64,000 nucleotides of DNA from Kosakonia sacchari (GTDB lineage: Bacteria; Pseudomonadota; Gammaproteobacteria; Enterobacterales; Enterobacteriaceae): assembly GCA_900109485.1 (NCBI GenBank), contig FOAY01000001.1, positions 554,269 through 618,268 on the forward strand, given 5' to 3'. Positions 1-10,091 of this stretch are shown one piece after another; the stretch's first letter is position 1; each line of letters opens with the position of its first letter. A program made the position numbers and the translations under genes. Below the pieces are notes generated by a model. It did no database searches. It was not told the origin of the DNA and saw only the letters and a list, made by a program, of their open reading frames with translations.

Positions 1-25
1 GCTCCTTTACTTCAAAGGTCTCTCT

Positions 26-1687
26 ATGTTTAAAGAGTTAAAAATTTCAACCGGGATCAGCATTGTTCTCGGTGTTATTGTTGTCTGTATTATTTTTGTT
101 TCATCTTATGGAATGAGTAATGCACTGACTGCGGCGGATAATTTCGATGCCACTGTCGCGGCGAATAAAAAAATTGATACGCTTAATGACGCATTAATCA
201 GCGTCAACAGTAGCGTTTCCCGTGTGAATGCCATGATGCTGGCCGTCATGCTTCATCAGGAAATAAAACAAGAAGATATCACTGAGATCAGTGCCACGCT
301 GGCTAATGCACAAAAAAAGGTGAACACCTTCGTCACCACGCCTTTCGATGATGAAACCGAGAAAAAAATCGGCCATGGTATTCAGCAGGGCTTTGAAGCA
401 GTTATTGCTACTACGCTGAATAAAAAGGAATTTATCACCAATCCAGGCAACTATCACGGTAACCTGTTGGCGGAATCCAATCAACGTATTGCCTTGCAGG
501 ATCGCGTTTCTGAATACGTAGATTACTCGAATCGCCTGCTCAAGCAGTACGGTGAAACCTCGCACGGGCACATTCAGAAAATGATTATTTTCACGGTCGT
601 CGCGCTGGTTGTGGCTCTGCTGTGTGCCTTCCTTTCCCGCCAGTGGCTTAAGAGAACGCTGTTCCGCCGTCTGGAGCAGGTGAAACAGTCTTTCCAGTCG
701 ATTGCTACCGGAAACCTGAGCGAAACGATTGATATTGGTGCAAAAAATGAAATTGGCGAGATGCTGATTGAAGTCGAAAAGATGCGCCTGTCGCTGACAG
801 ATACCGTCTACGGTATTCGTAACGGCGTGAAGCATATTTATGGTAATGCGCAGGAAATCGCCAACAGCAACAACGATCTCTCTTCACGTACCGAAGAGCA
901 GGCTTCCGCGCTGCAACAAACCGCGGCCAGCATGGAAGAGCTGAAAATCACCGTGCGTCAGAACGCCGACAACGCCCACAGCGCGAAACAACTGGCGGAA
1001 AGTGCCAGCAGCAGCGCGCAAAGCGGCGGTGAAGTGATGGGCAATCTTGAGCGCATCATGGAAGAAATTACGGTTAACTCCCGTCAAATTGCCGACATCA
1101 ACAGCGTTATTGACAGCATTGCTAACCAGACCAACATCCTGGCGCTTAACGCGGCAGTGGAAGCGGCCCGCGCCGGGGAACAGGGCCGTGGCTTTGCCGT
1201 GGTTGCTGGTGAAGTGCGTAACCTGGCAAAACGCAGTGCCGATGCTGCCAAAGAGATCCGTCAGCTGATCAACACCTGCGTGGCGAATATGAATACCGGT
1301 TCGCAGGAAGTGCAACTGGCCGGTACATCAATGCAGGAGATCGTGAAGTCTGTTATACAGGTGACTGATATTATGGCGGAAATCGCTTCTGCTTCTGAAG
1401 AGCAAAGCACCGGCATCAACCAGATTGCCCAGGCGGTCAACGAAATGGATCTCGTCACGCAGCAGAACGCCACGATGGTTGAGCAGGCGGCAGGCACGGC
1501 CACGAATGTCGAACAGCATGCCCGTAATCTCGATCAGATTGTCGCGGAGTTTACGGTGAATGAGCATCATGTTTCGGCTGTAGCACGTGAGCGAAATAAG
1601 GTTGAAATTCCCCGCGTGGTTAATTCTCCGGTTATTCGTGAATTCACACCTGCGCAAAAAACAGAAGGTGAATGGGAAACCTTTTAA
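26..1687 (+). CDS. Methyl-accepting chemotaxis protein
   Basis: Transmembrane chemoreceptor of 553 residues that senses a periplasmic ligand and controls CheA through CheW. Seen: a first membrane segment at about residues 11-31, a periplasmic four-helix type domain to about 185, a second membrane segment at about 187-205, a HAMP linker, and a long cytoplasmic coiled coil. The coiled coil carries the conserved hairpin tip (EAARAGEQGRGFAVVAGEVR). The protein ends in EWETF, which matches the xWxxF pentapeptide that tethers CheR and CheB in Tar and Tsr. A Shine-Dalgarno-like AAAGG sits 7 bases before the ATG. It lies upstream of fliA and is the only receptor in this module. The ligand cannot be told from sequence. 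Confidence 0.95.
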   Translation: MFKELKISTGISIVLGVIVVCIIFVSSYGMSNALTAADNFDATVAANKKIDTLNDALISVNSSVSRVNAMMLAVMLHQEIKQEDITEISATLANAQKKVNTFVTTPFDDETEKKIGHGIQQGFEAVIATTLNKKEFITNPGNYHGNLLAESNQRIALQDRVSEYVDYSNRLLKQYGETSHGHIQKMIIFTVVALVVALLCAFLSRQWLKRTLFRRLEQVKQSFQSIATGNLSETIDIGAKNEIGEMLIEVEKMRLSLTDTVYGIRNGVKHIYGNAQEIANSNNDLSSRTEEQASALQQTAASMEELKITVRQNADNAHSAKQLAESASSSAQSGGEVMGNLERIMEEITVNSRQIADINSVIDSIANQTNILALNAAVEAARAGEQGRGFAVVAGEVRNLAKRSADAAKEIRQLINTCVANMNTGSQEVQLAGTSMQEIVKSVIQVTDIMAEIASASEEQSTGINQIAQAVNEMDLVTQQNATMVEQAAGTATNVEQHARNLDQIVAEFTVNEHHVSAVARERNKVEIPRVVNSPVIREFTPAQKTEGEWETF

Positions 1688-1814
1688 TTTCAGTTGTGCC
1701 GCCTCAGCGTAAATAAGGGGTATGTTTCACTTTCCGTTCGCTTATCGGGCTATTTGATTTGGCGATTATTAATAATAATTTAAATATATTAATAGCACTT
1801 CGGGAATGGTTATA

Positions 1815-2543
1815 GTGAATGGGATTTATAGCTCTGACGGCACAATTCAGAAAGAACAACTATGGCCTAAATATGGTTATTTAGTCCGCTACGAAGCACT
1901 GAAATTACAATCCAAATTATCATCAAGCGTTGATATTGACGATTTAATTCAGGCAGGCGCCATTGCGCTTCTGGATGCAGTAGAACAGTTTGACCCGACG
2001 AAAGGGGTCAAGATGAGTGTTTATATTGCACAACGCCTTCGCTGGGCATTTATGGATGAATTACGCGAACATGACTGGGTTCCTCGCCGCGTTCGCCGTA
2101 AATCCCGCGAAGTCTCCGCCGCGATTATGCGGGTGGAACAGAGCACCGGTGCTGCTGCTTCGGAAGCGGATGTTGCAGCGGAAATGGGAATGTCGCTGCA
2201 GGAGTATCAGCAGACGCTGGCAGATACGAACACCAGCATGCTCTGCTCGCTGGATGAACTCCAGGAGTTGCTGGCAGATGGTCTTGAACTGGAAGAGATG
2301 GAACAGGATCACTTAGACCCGTTGCATGATGCGCTGTTAGGCGATCTGACAAAGCAAGTCAGCAATGAGATCAAAGCGTTGCCGGAAAGAGAGCAAACTC
2401 TGCTGAATCTTTATTATCAACAAGATTTGAATATGAAAGAGGTTGGCGTGCTGCTGGGAATTACGGAAACACGCGTGAGCCAACTGCACAGCCAAACCAT
2501 TAAACGGTTACGGGCCCGCCTGGAAGATCGCGGGTGGGAATAA
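1815..2543 (+). CDS. fliA: Flagellar sigma factor sigma-28 (FliA)
   Basis: RNA polymerase sigma factor for late flagellar genes (flagellin, motor, chemotaxis). Seen: sigma region 2 (IDDLIQAGAIALLDAVEQFD; RDWVP-like EHDWVPRRVRR) and a region 4 helix-turn-helix (LPEREQTLLNLYYQ; TETRVSQLHSQTIKRL), close to enteric FliA along its length. The frame can begin at an ATG at 1806. I prefer the in-frame GTG at 1815 because a GGGA lies 9 bases before it and because the following residues (NGIYSSDG) align with the E. coli start (NSLYTAEG). This gives 242 residues. Only 16 bases separate its stop from flhD, so the two are probably cotranscribed, which is unusual. No FliZ gene follows it. Confidence 0.95.
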   Translation: MNGIYSSDGTIQKEQLWPKYGYLVRYEALKLQSKLSSSVDIDDLIQAGAIALLDAVEQFDPTKGVKMSVYIAQRLRWAFMDELREHDWVPRRVRRKSREVSAAIMRVEQSTGAAASEADVAAEMGMSLQEYQQTLADTNTSMLCSLDELQELLADGLELEEMEQDHLDPLHDALLGDLTKQVSNEIKALPEREQTLLNLYYQQDLNMKEVGVLLGITETRVSQLHSQTIKRLRARLEDRGWE

Positions 2544-2559
2544 TTAGGGTACGTTTACC

Positions 2560-2907
2560 ATGAATGTGACAGCGTTTGACGAGCCACTGCAATGTATCCG
2601 TGATATCAATCTTTCTTACCTGCTGCTGGCGCAGCGGTTAATTATGGAAGACAAATTATCCGCTACATTTCGCCTTGGGCTGAATGAATCAACAATTGAT
2701 ATGTTGAAAGATTTATCGCTTTCACAGCTTATTAAACTTTCATCAACAGGCCAGCTAATATGCCGTTTACGCATTGACAGCGATATGGTTATCGACTGTC
2801 TGACGAAAGATTCGCGTATTGATGCTTTACAAAACATTCATACTGGAATCATTTTGTCTACAGAGTTACTTAATTCTCTTGCCGAGGAAGAACGTCCGGC
2901 GGCATGA
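2560..2907 (+). CDS. flhD: Flagellar master regulator subunit FlhD (copy 1)
   Basis: Subunit of the FlhD4C2 activator that switches on class 2 flagellar operons. The 115-residue product matches FlhD across its length, with the signature NLSYLLLAQRLI near the N-terminus and RIDALQNIHTGIILST near the C-terminus. It keeps a Cys in the segment GQLICRL, the position of the inter-subunit disulfide cysteine of E. coli FlhD. It sits directly between fliA and flhC. In E. coli, flhDC is a separate class 1 operon upstream of motAB. Here the fliA-flhDC-motAB order places the master regulator behind the sigma-28 gene. A diverged second copy lies at 39582-39923. Confidence 0.95.
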   Translation: MNVTAFDEPLQCIRDINLSYLLLAQRLIMEDKLSATFRLGLNESTIDMLKDLSLSQLIKLSSTGQLICRLRIDSDMVIDCLTKDSRIDALQNIHTGIILSTELLNSLAEEERPAA

Positions 2908-2920
2908 CAGGGAAATATCT

Positions 2921-3469
2921 ATGTGTGAAAAAAGCATCATCTCTGAAATAAAGGATGCGCAAATCGCCGTGGAATTGATTTCCTTTGGTGCACGGATGCA
3001 AGTCCTCGAGAGCGAAACAAGTTTAAGTCGCCGCAGGCTTTTAAAACTCTATAAAGAGATTAAAGGATGTTCACCACCGAAGGGGATGTTACCGTTTTCC
3101 GCTGACTGGTATATGTCCTGGGAACAGAATATTCACTCATCGATTTTCTATAATATTTATCGTTATCTGGAAAAAACCGAGGGTGGCCGTCCTGTTGAAA
3201 CAATGCTGAAAGGTTATCGTCTGTATCTTGAGAATAGTCTTAGCGGCAAAGATAAAAAACCTGTGCTCGGTATTACTCGCGCATGGACGTTATTACGATT
3301 TGTTGATTGCGGCATGATCAGGCATACGGAATGTTGCTCTTGTGGTGGTTCGTTTGTTACCACGCAGGAGAACCCCGATGCTATATACACTTGCAGTTTG
3401 TGTTTTCCGCCTTCGCGAGCAATTAAACGTGTCAGCCCGGAAGTTTTTTTAATGGATCGGTACCGGTAA
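2921..3469 (+). CDS. flhC: Flagellar master regulator subunit FlhC (copy 1)
   Basis: DNA-binding subunit of the FlhD4C2 activator. The frame is open further upstream, but I start at the ATG at 2921: AGGGA precedes it by 7 bases and the product then begins MCEKSI, like E. coli MSEKSI. The 182-residue protein has the conserved LESETSLSRRRLLKLYKE and KGMLPFSADW segments. Its C-terminal zinc site has paired cysteines (CSCGG and CSLC, in two CxxC pairs). The flhD-flhC gap is 13 bases. It is about two-thirds identical by eye to the copy at 39028-39570, more than either is to E. coli FlhC. Confidence 0.95.
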   Translation: MCEKSIISEIKDAQIAVELISFGARMQVLESETSLSRRRLLKLYKEIKGCSPPKGMLPFSADWYMSWEQNIHSSIFYNIYRYLEKTEGGRPVETMLKGYRLYLENSLSGKDKKPVLGITRAWTLLRFVDCGMIRHTECCSCGGSFVTTQENPDAIYTCSLCFPPSRAIKRVSPEVFLMDRYR

Positions 3470-3593
3470 ATATCGGTCTCCTGCTATGTACATCACCACC
3501 CCGTGAATAATGGCAGCGATGCATGCCTGGCTACGCGCTTATATGCATGGAATAAAGATGATAAACGGACGTTTAGATTATTAAGGAGTTAAC

Positions 3594-4484
3594 GTGTTAG
3601 TCATTATTGGCTATGTCGTGGTATTTGCAGCCGTATTTGGTGGCTTTGCTATCAGTGGCGGTAATCTCGGCGCACTTTTTCAGCCGACTGAATTATTAAT
3701 CATCGGTGGCGCCGGCCTGGGTGCTTTTCTGGTGGGGAATAATGGCAAAGCGATCCGCGCGACCATGAAATCTTTTCCTCGTTTATTTCGGGGTTCGTAT
3801 TACACCAAAGCGTTATACATGGATTTAATGGCGCTGATGTATCTGCTGTTGTCCAAAAGCCGTCAGAGTGGGGTTGTTGCGCTGGAGAACGACATCGAAG
3901 ATCCGCAAAACAGCGCCATCTTTTCCGCCTATCCGCGCCTGCTGGCAGATTCCGAAATCATGAATTTCCTTGTCGATTACCTGCGTCTGATGATCAGCGG
4001 CAATATGAATGCCTTTGAAATGGAAGCGCTGATGGATGAGGAAATAGAGACTTGCGAACACGAACATGATGTTCCGGCGAACAGTATCAATGCTGTGGGC
4101 GATGCGCTGCCTGCATTTGGTATCGTTGCGGCGGTGATGGGCGTGGTCAATGCGCTGGCGGCGGCGGATCGCCCGGCAGCGGAGCTGGGTGAACTGATTG
4201 CCCATGCGATGGTAGGTACCTTCCTCGGCATCCTGATTGCTTACGGCATGGTTCTGCCGCTGGCAACGTTGTTGCGTCAGCGTAGCGCCGAGCATTTGAA
4301 AATGCTGGAGTGCATTAAAACCACGCTGCTGTGCAGCATTCATGGTTATGCGCCGCAGATCGCCGTCGAATTCGGCCGTAAGACGCTCTATTCGACTGAG
4401 CGCCCGAGTTTTGCTGAACTTGATGAGCACGTTCGCGAAGTTCGCTCCTCTTCATCTTCCGCACCGACGGGAGAGGCAACGTGA
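3594..4484 (+). CDS. motA: Flagellar motor stator protein MotA
   Basis: Inner membrane stator subunit that forms the proton channel with MotB and pushes on FliG. The 296-residue product has four predicted membrane segments (about 2-20, 33-50, 170-190 and 200-222) with a large cytoplasmic loop between the second and third, as in MotA. The start is GTG at 3594, with AAGGAG 5 bases before it. The conserved loop and helix 3 region (NSINAVGDALPAFGIVAAVMG) is intact. The last 4 bases overlap motB, so the two are translationally coupled. The 124-base gap to flhC could hold a promoter, but I could not find a convincing sigma-28 match there. Confidence 0.95.
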   Translation: MLVIIGYVVVFAAVFGGFAISGGNLGALFQPTELLIIGGAGLGAFLVGNNGKAIRATMKSFPRLFRGSYYTKALYMDLMALMYLLLSKSRQSGVVALENDIEDPQNSAIFSAYPRLLADSEIMNFLVDYLRLMISGNMNAFEMEALMDEEIETCEHEHDVPANSINAVGDALPAFGIVAAVMGVVNALAAADRPAAELGELIAHAMVGTFLGILIAYGMVLPLATLLRQRSAEHLKMLECIKTTLLCSIHGYAPQIAVEFGRKTLYSTERPSFAELDEHVREVRSSSSSAPTGEAT

Positions 4485-5419
4485 AGAAAAAGTCAGCCGC
4501 AACCATTGTTGTCCGCAAATTCAACCGAAAAAAACATGAGTCGCACGGCGGCTCATGGAAAATCGCCTACGCGGACTTTATGACCGCGATGATGGCTTTT
4601 TTCCTGGTGATGTGGCTGCTCTCATCCTCTTCTCCGGAGCAGCGCATGCAGATCGCTGAATATTTCAAAGTCCCGCTGAAAAACACGCTGGCGAATGGTG
4701 ATAAAGCCAGCCTGAGCGACAGTATGATCCCCGGCGGCGGGGACGATCCCGTGAAGAACGACGGGGAAGTCTTCAAAAAGACGTTGAATAAAATTGATGA
4801 GAAAAAGCGTGAAGCGAATCTGAAACGCGCCAGAAACAAGCTGCAAAGCCTGATTCAAACCGATCCACGTCTGAACAATTTCACCTCGAATTTACGGCTT
4901 TCGCTGACCGATGATGGTCTGCTCATTCAGATCACCGACAGCGCCGATCGCCCGATGTTTAAAGTCGGCAGCCCGGTGCCGGAGAGTTATATGGTGAATA
5001 TCCTCCAGGCTCTGGTTCCGGTGCTGAATGAATTGCCTAACCGCATCATTATGACCGGTCATACCGATGCGTTGCCCTATGCCAACGGTGAAGCGGGTTA
5101 CAGCAACTGGGAGCTCTCCTCCGATCGCGCCAACGCCTCGCGTCGCATTCTGGTCAGCGCCGGGCTTGGCAGTAACAAATTTATCCGGGTGATTGGTACC
5201 GCCGACACCATGGTGCAGCCAGGGACGATCGCCGACGACCCGATCAACCGGCGTATCAGTATCCTGGTGCTCAGCCAGGATCGTGCCAAACAAATCCTGC
5301 AGGAAGATGTGCTGCTACGTGACCCTGTCTCTCTGTTGGATGACAGTAAAAAAGCGGAGCAGGGCGCAGCCGCGCCTGCAACTGAATCAACCGTTAAAAC
5401 GGCCATGGAGAATAACTAA
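4481..5419 (+). CDS. motB: Flagellar motor stator protein MotB
   Basis: Stator subunit that anchors MotA to peptidoglycan and carries the proton-binding aspartate. The start is GTG at 4481, preceded by GGGAGAG. Seen in 312 residues: a basic N-terminus, one membrane helix at about 29-49 containing Asp32 in the context IAYADFMTAMMAF, and a C-terminal OmpA-like peptidoglycan-binding domain (MTGHTDALPY; NWELSSDRANASRRIL; NRRISILVL). Proton-driven stators of the E. coli type carry the same YADFMTAMMAFFLVMWL segment. The sodium-type PomB differs, so a proton motor is inferred. It abuts cheA with no gap. Confidence 0.95.
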   Translation: MKKKSAATIVVRKFNRKKHESHGGSWKIAYADFMTAMMAFFLVMWLLSSSSPEQRMQIAEYFKVPLKNTLANGDKASLSDSMIPGGGDDPVKNDGEVFKKTLNKIDEKKREANLKRARNKLQSLIQTDPRLNNFTSNLRLSLTDDGLLIQITDSADRPMFKVGSPVPESYMVNILQALVPVLNELPNRIIMTGHTDALPYANGEAGYSNWELSSDRANASRRILVSAGLGSNKFIRVIGTADTMVQPGTIADDPINRRISILVLSQDRAKQILQEDVLLRDPVSLLDDSKKAEQGAAAPATESTVKTAMENN

Positions 5420-7483
5420 GTGGATATCAGCGACTTTTATCAGGCTTTTTTTGATGAGGCTGACGAGCTGTTGGCCGACATGGAAAAGCACCTGCTTGAC
5501 CTCGATCTGCTGTCGCCAGACAGAGAAGTATTGAATGCCATTTTTCGCGCCGCCCACTCGATAAAAGGGGGAGCCGGTACGTTTGGTTTTTCTGCGCTGC
5601 AGCAGACGATGCATATTCTGGAAAATCTCCTCGACGATGTTCGTAGCGACAAGTTGCGGATTACCGAAGAGATTCGAAGTTTGTTTTTGGAAGGTAAGGA
5701 CATCATGCAGGATCAACTGGACGCCTACAAATCCTCCTCTGAACCGGATCAGGAGGCCTATCAGTATATTTGCGAAGCGCTACGGCAAATTGCTAACGAC
5801 CACGCAGCACAGCCGCCCGTTGCGGCGGTTGTCCCGGCGGCTATCGTCGCGCCAGTGACGGCCGCAGCCGTCGCGGTGCCGGTGGAAGCCGAAGAGGGCG
5901 AACCGCGCCTGCTCATCGTGCTGCAAAAGGTGAAAGATGAGGATCAGGATCCGCTGCTGGAAGAGCTGGCGAATCTGGGGAGCATCAGCGATGTGCAGCG
6001 CGAAAACGGCGCTCTGCAACTGGTATTGCAAACCACCACCAACGCCGACGATATCCAGGCGGTGCTGTGCTTTATTCTGGAACCGGAGCAGATAACCATA
6101 GCCCCGGCGCCGGCCAAAGCCGCCACTCCGGTTACCGTTGAGGAGGCTGCCGTGCCGGAAGTGACAGAAAGCAGCGCGGTTGCGCAGCCTGTTACTGGCG
6201 CCTCAGCACAGCCGCGTCCTTCGCGACCGGAATCTTCACGCAACCGCCCGCAGGCGCCGGAAGCGAGCAGCATCCGCGTAGCGGTGGAAAAAGTGGATCA
6301 GATCATCAACCAGGTTGGCGAACTGATCATCACGCAGGCGATGCTGTCGCAGCTTTCCGGCACCCTCGATGCATCAAGCCACGATACCCTGCTCAATACC
6401 ATTGTTCAGCTTGAGCGTAATGCCCGCGACCTTCAGGAATCGGTGATGTCTATCCGCATGATGCCGATGGATTACGTCTTTAGCCGCTTCCCGCGTCTGG
6501 TTCACGATCTGGCGGCGAAACTGAATAAAGAGGTGGAGCTGACGCTGGTAGGCGGCTCCGCTGAGCTGGATAAACGCCTGATCGAACAGATCGTCGATCC
6601 GCTGACGCATCTGGTGCGTAACAGCCTCGATCACGGAATTGAACCGGTTGATGTGCGTCGCGCCAACGGCAAGCCGGATAAGGGCAATCTGGTGCTCTCT
6701 GCGGAACATCATGGTGGCAACATCATTATTGAAGTAAGCGATGACGGCGCCGGGTTGAACCGCGAAAAAATTCTCGCGCGGGCGCAGGCTCAGGGCATGT
6801 CGATCAGCGAAAACATCAGCGATGAAGATGTGTGGATGTTGATTTTCGCCGCCGGGTTCTCCACCGCAGAAAAAGTGACGGATATCTCCGGTCGTGGCGT
6901 GGGTATGGACGTTGTACGCCGTAATATCCAGGAGATGGGCGGTCATATCACCCTCCATTCTGAGCAGGGTAAAGGCTCGACCATCCGCATTATTTTGCCG
7001 CTGACGCTGGCAATCCTCGATGGCATGTCGGTTCGCATTGGTTCTGAGATCTATGTGTTGCCGCTCGGCAGCATGATGGAATCGTTAATGCTTTCTGAAA
7101 CCAAGATGCACCGTATGACTGGCGGCGAGCGGATGTTGCAGGTGCGCGATGAGTATTTGCAGCTTGTCGAACTGGGACAACTCTTTGGCATTCACGAAGC
7201 GGATTACGACATCAGCGAGGGGATTGCCGTGATTGTACAGAGCGCGGGCAATCGTTATGCCCTGCTGGTGGATCAACTGATCGGTCAGCATCAGGTGGTC
7301 GTGAAAAACCTCGAGCAGAACTACCGCAAAATACCGGGCATTTCTGCCGCCACCATTCTGGGGGACGGCAGCGTGGCGTTAATACTGGATGTCGCCGTGT
7401 TAACGACATTAGCCAAAAAAAGAGATGCGCTGACAATGGTGCCTGAATCACAGGTTGAAAGGTTATTAAATGAACTTAACTGA
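5420..7483 (+). CDS. cheA: Chemotaxis histidine kinase CheA
   Basis: Central kinase that phosphorylates CheY and CheB in response to receptor state. The 687-residue product starts with GTG directly after the motB stop, with GGAG about 9 bases upstream. Domains in order: P1 Hpt with phospho-acceptor His46 (AHSIKGG), P2 docking domain at about 155-225 after an Ala/Val/Pro linker, P3 dimerisation at about 285-350, P4 ATPase with N box ([11 protein letters not shown]), G1 (DDGAGL) and G2 (GRGVGMDVV), and P5 CheW-like regulatory domain from about 540 onward. An internal start for a CheA-short form is not obvious. The 3' end overlaps cheW by 14 bases. Confidence 0.96.
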   Translation: MDISDFYQAFFDEADELLADMEKHLLDLDLLSPDREVLNAIFRAAHSIKGGAGTFGFSALQQTMHILENLLDDVRSDKLRITEEIRSLFLEGKDIMQDQLDAYKSSSEPDQEAYQYICEALRQIANDHAAQPPVAAVVPAAIVAPVTAAAVAVPVEAEEGEPRLLIVLQKVKDEDQDPLLEELANLGSISDVQRENGALQLVLQTTTNADDIQAVLCFILEPEQITIAPAPAKAATPVTVEEAAVPEVTESSAVAQPVTGASAQPRPSRPESSRNRPQAPEASSIRVAVEKVDQIINQVGELIITQAMLSQLSGTLDASSHDTLLNTIVQLERNARDLQESVMSIRMMPMDYVFSRFPRLVHDLAAKLNKEVELTLVGGSAELDKRLIEQIVDPLTHLVRNSLDHGIEPVDVRRANGKPDKGNLVLSAEHHGGNIIIEVSDDGAGLNREKILARAQAQGMSISENISDEDVWMLIFAAGFSTAEKVTDISGRGVGMDVVRRNIQEMGGHITLHSEQGKGSTIRIILPLTLAILDGMSVRIGSEIYVLPLGSMMESLMLSETKMHRMTGGERMLQVRDEYLQLVELGQLFGIHEADYDISEGIAVIVQSAGNRYALLVDQLIGQHQVVVKNLEQNYRKIPGISAATILGDGSVALILDVAVLTTLAKKRDALTMVPESQVERLLNELN

Positions 7484-7976
7484 TACAGAAAAGCAATTGA
7501 AGGATGACGCGGGGCATGAATTCCTCGCCTTCCGTCTGGGTAATGAAGAGTACGGCATTGAGATCCTGAAAGTGCAGGAGATCCGTGGCTACGATCGCGT
7601 GACGCGTATTGCTAATACGCCGGACTTTATCGCAGGCGTCACCAATCTGCGCGGCGTGATTGTGCCGATTGTCGATCTGCGGGTGAAATTCGCGCTTGAG
7701 TCGGCCAATTTTGATGACAATACCATTGTGATTGTCCTCAGCCTGAACAGCAGCCGCGTGGTGGGTATTGTCGTTGATGGTGTTTCCGATGTGCTGTCGC
7801 TGGACGCCGCGCAGATTAAACCTGCGCCGGAATATACTGTGGCGCTCTCCACGCAATATTTGCTGGGCCTCGGTTCGATGGGCGAGCGGATGCTGATTCT
7901 GGTGGATATCGAAAAACTGTTGAACAGTGATGAGATGGAACTGATCGATAAAGTGGCCGATAACGGCTTCAATTAA
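7470..7976 (+). CDS. cheW: Chemotaxis coupling protein CheW
   Basis: Adaptor that links CheA to receptor tips. The 168-residue product is a single CheW SH3-like domain, with the conserved [22 protein letters not shown] start and the [13 protein letters not shown] segment. The ATG lies inside the end of cheA, so translation is coupled. It is the last gene of the fliA-flhDC-motAB-cheAW run and is followed after about 24 bases by a strong terminator. No tar, tap or other receptor gene follows, unlike E. coli. Confidence 0.96.
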   Translation: MNLTDTEKQLKDDAGHEFLAFRLGNEEYGIEILKVQEIRGYDRVTRIANTPDFIAGVTNLRGVIVPIVDLRVKFALESANFDDNTIVIVLSLNSSRVVGIVVDGVSDVLSLDAAQIKPAPEYTVALSTQYLLGLGSMGERMLILVDIEKLLNSDEMELIDKVADNGFN

Positions 7977-7999
7977 TTCTTTCTGCGTTTTTATTTCAC

Positions 8000-8031
8000 A
8001 AGCCTTTCCGGTCAACGGAGAGGCTTTTTTT
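8000..8031 (+). terminator. Rho-independent terminator after cheW
   Basis: A 10-base-pair stem (AAGCCTTTCC with GGAGAGGCTT, one G-T wobble) and a 7-base loop are followed by a T run. It ends the motAB-cheAW transcript. Confidence 0.85.
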
Positions 8032-9561
<1,530 letters not shown>

Positions 9562-10091
9562 TGTACTGCGCCCCGAGCCGGCTTTACTCTCTTACCCTGA
9601 AAGCGTGGATGAGTGAAGCCAGGCAATGAACTTGCTTCAACACCGTGGCGGTCAAAGGGACGATCGTCATGGTGTTGGGCTGGAAAGGGCTGGTTTTGCA
9701 CAGGAAAGTATATTGGTGATGTTGTTTCGCCGTTTATAGCGTTAATGCCGACTGGCGGGCGCGAATCCTTTTAATCACCTTACGATTCAGCAAATTAGAC
9801 GACACATAACGGAATATTTTTCAATTGCATTCCTGTGCTAATTCCAGACTGTGAGAAATTATGCTCATTCTTGCTTTAATAGTAATAAGATGACTTTATG
9901 AATCTTTCATATAACACTTTATTAATAAGCAAAGCACAGCTATGCTGCAGGTGTTAATCTTTAACGTTGAATAAGAAAATGTATTTGCCTGCTGATCACA
10001 ACGATTTTCTGCCAGGGTTTATATTTTTAATGATAAAGGTTCTCAGTAATGCAGGTATTTAAGACGTGATTTGGGCTGGTGGTAAATCATA
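9562..10091. other. Gene-free region before the diguanylate cyclase
   Basis: About 530 bases with no supported gene. Short antisense frames here lack ribosome binding sites or family resemblance. The right half is AT-rich and presumably carries the promoter of the GGDEF gene. A short direct repeat (GGGCTGG twice, spaced by three bases, near 9676-9692) is the only structure I noticed. Confidence 0.5.

Noticed and set aside
3470-3593. Sigma-28 promoter before motA
   Set aside because: No segment matched both boxes at acceptable spacing.
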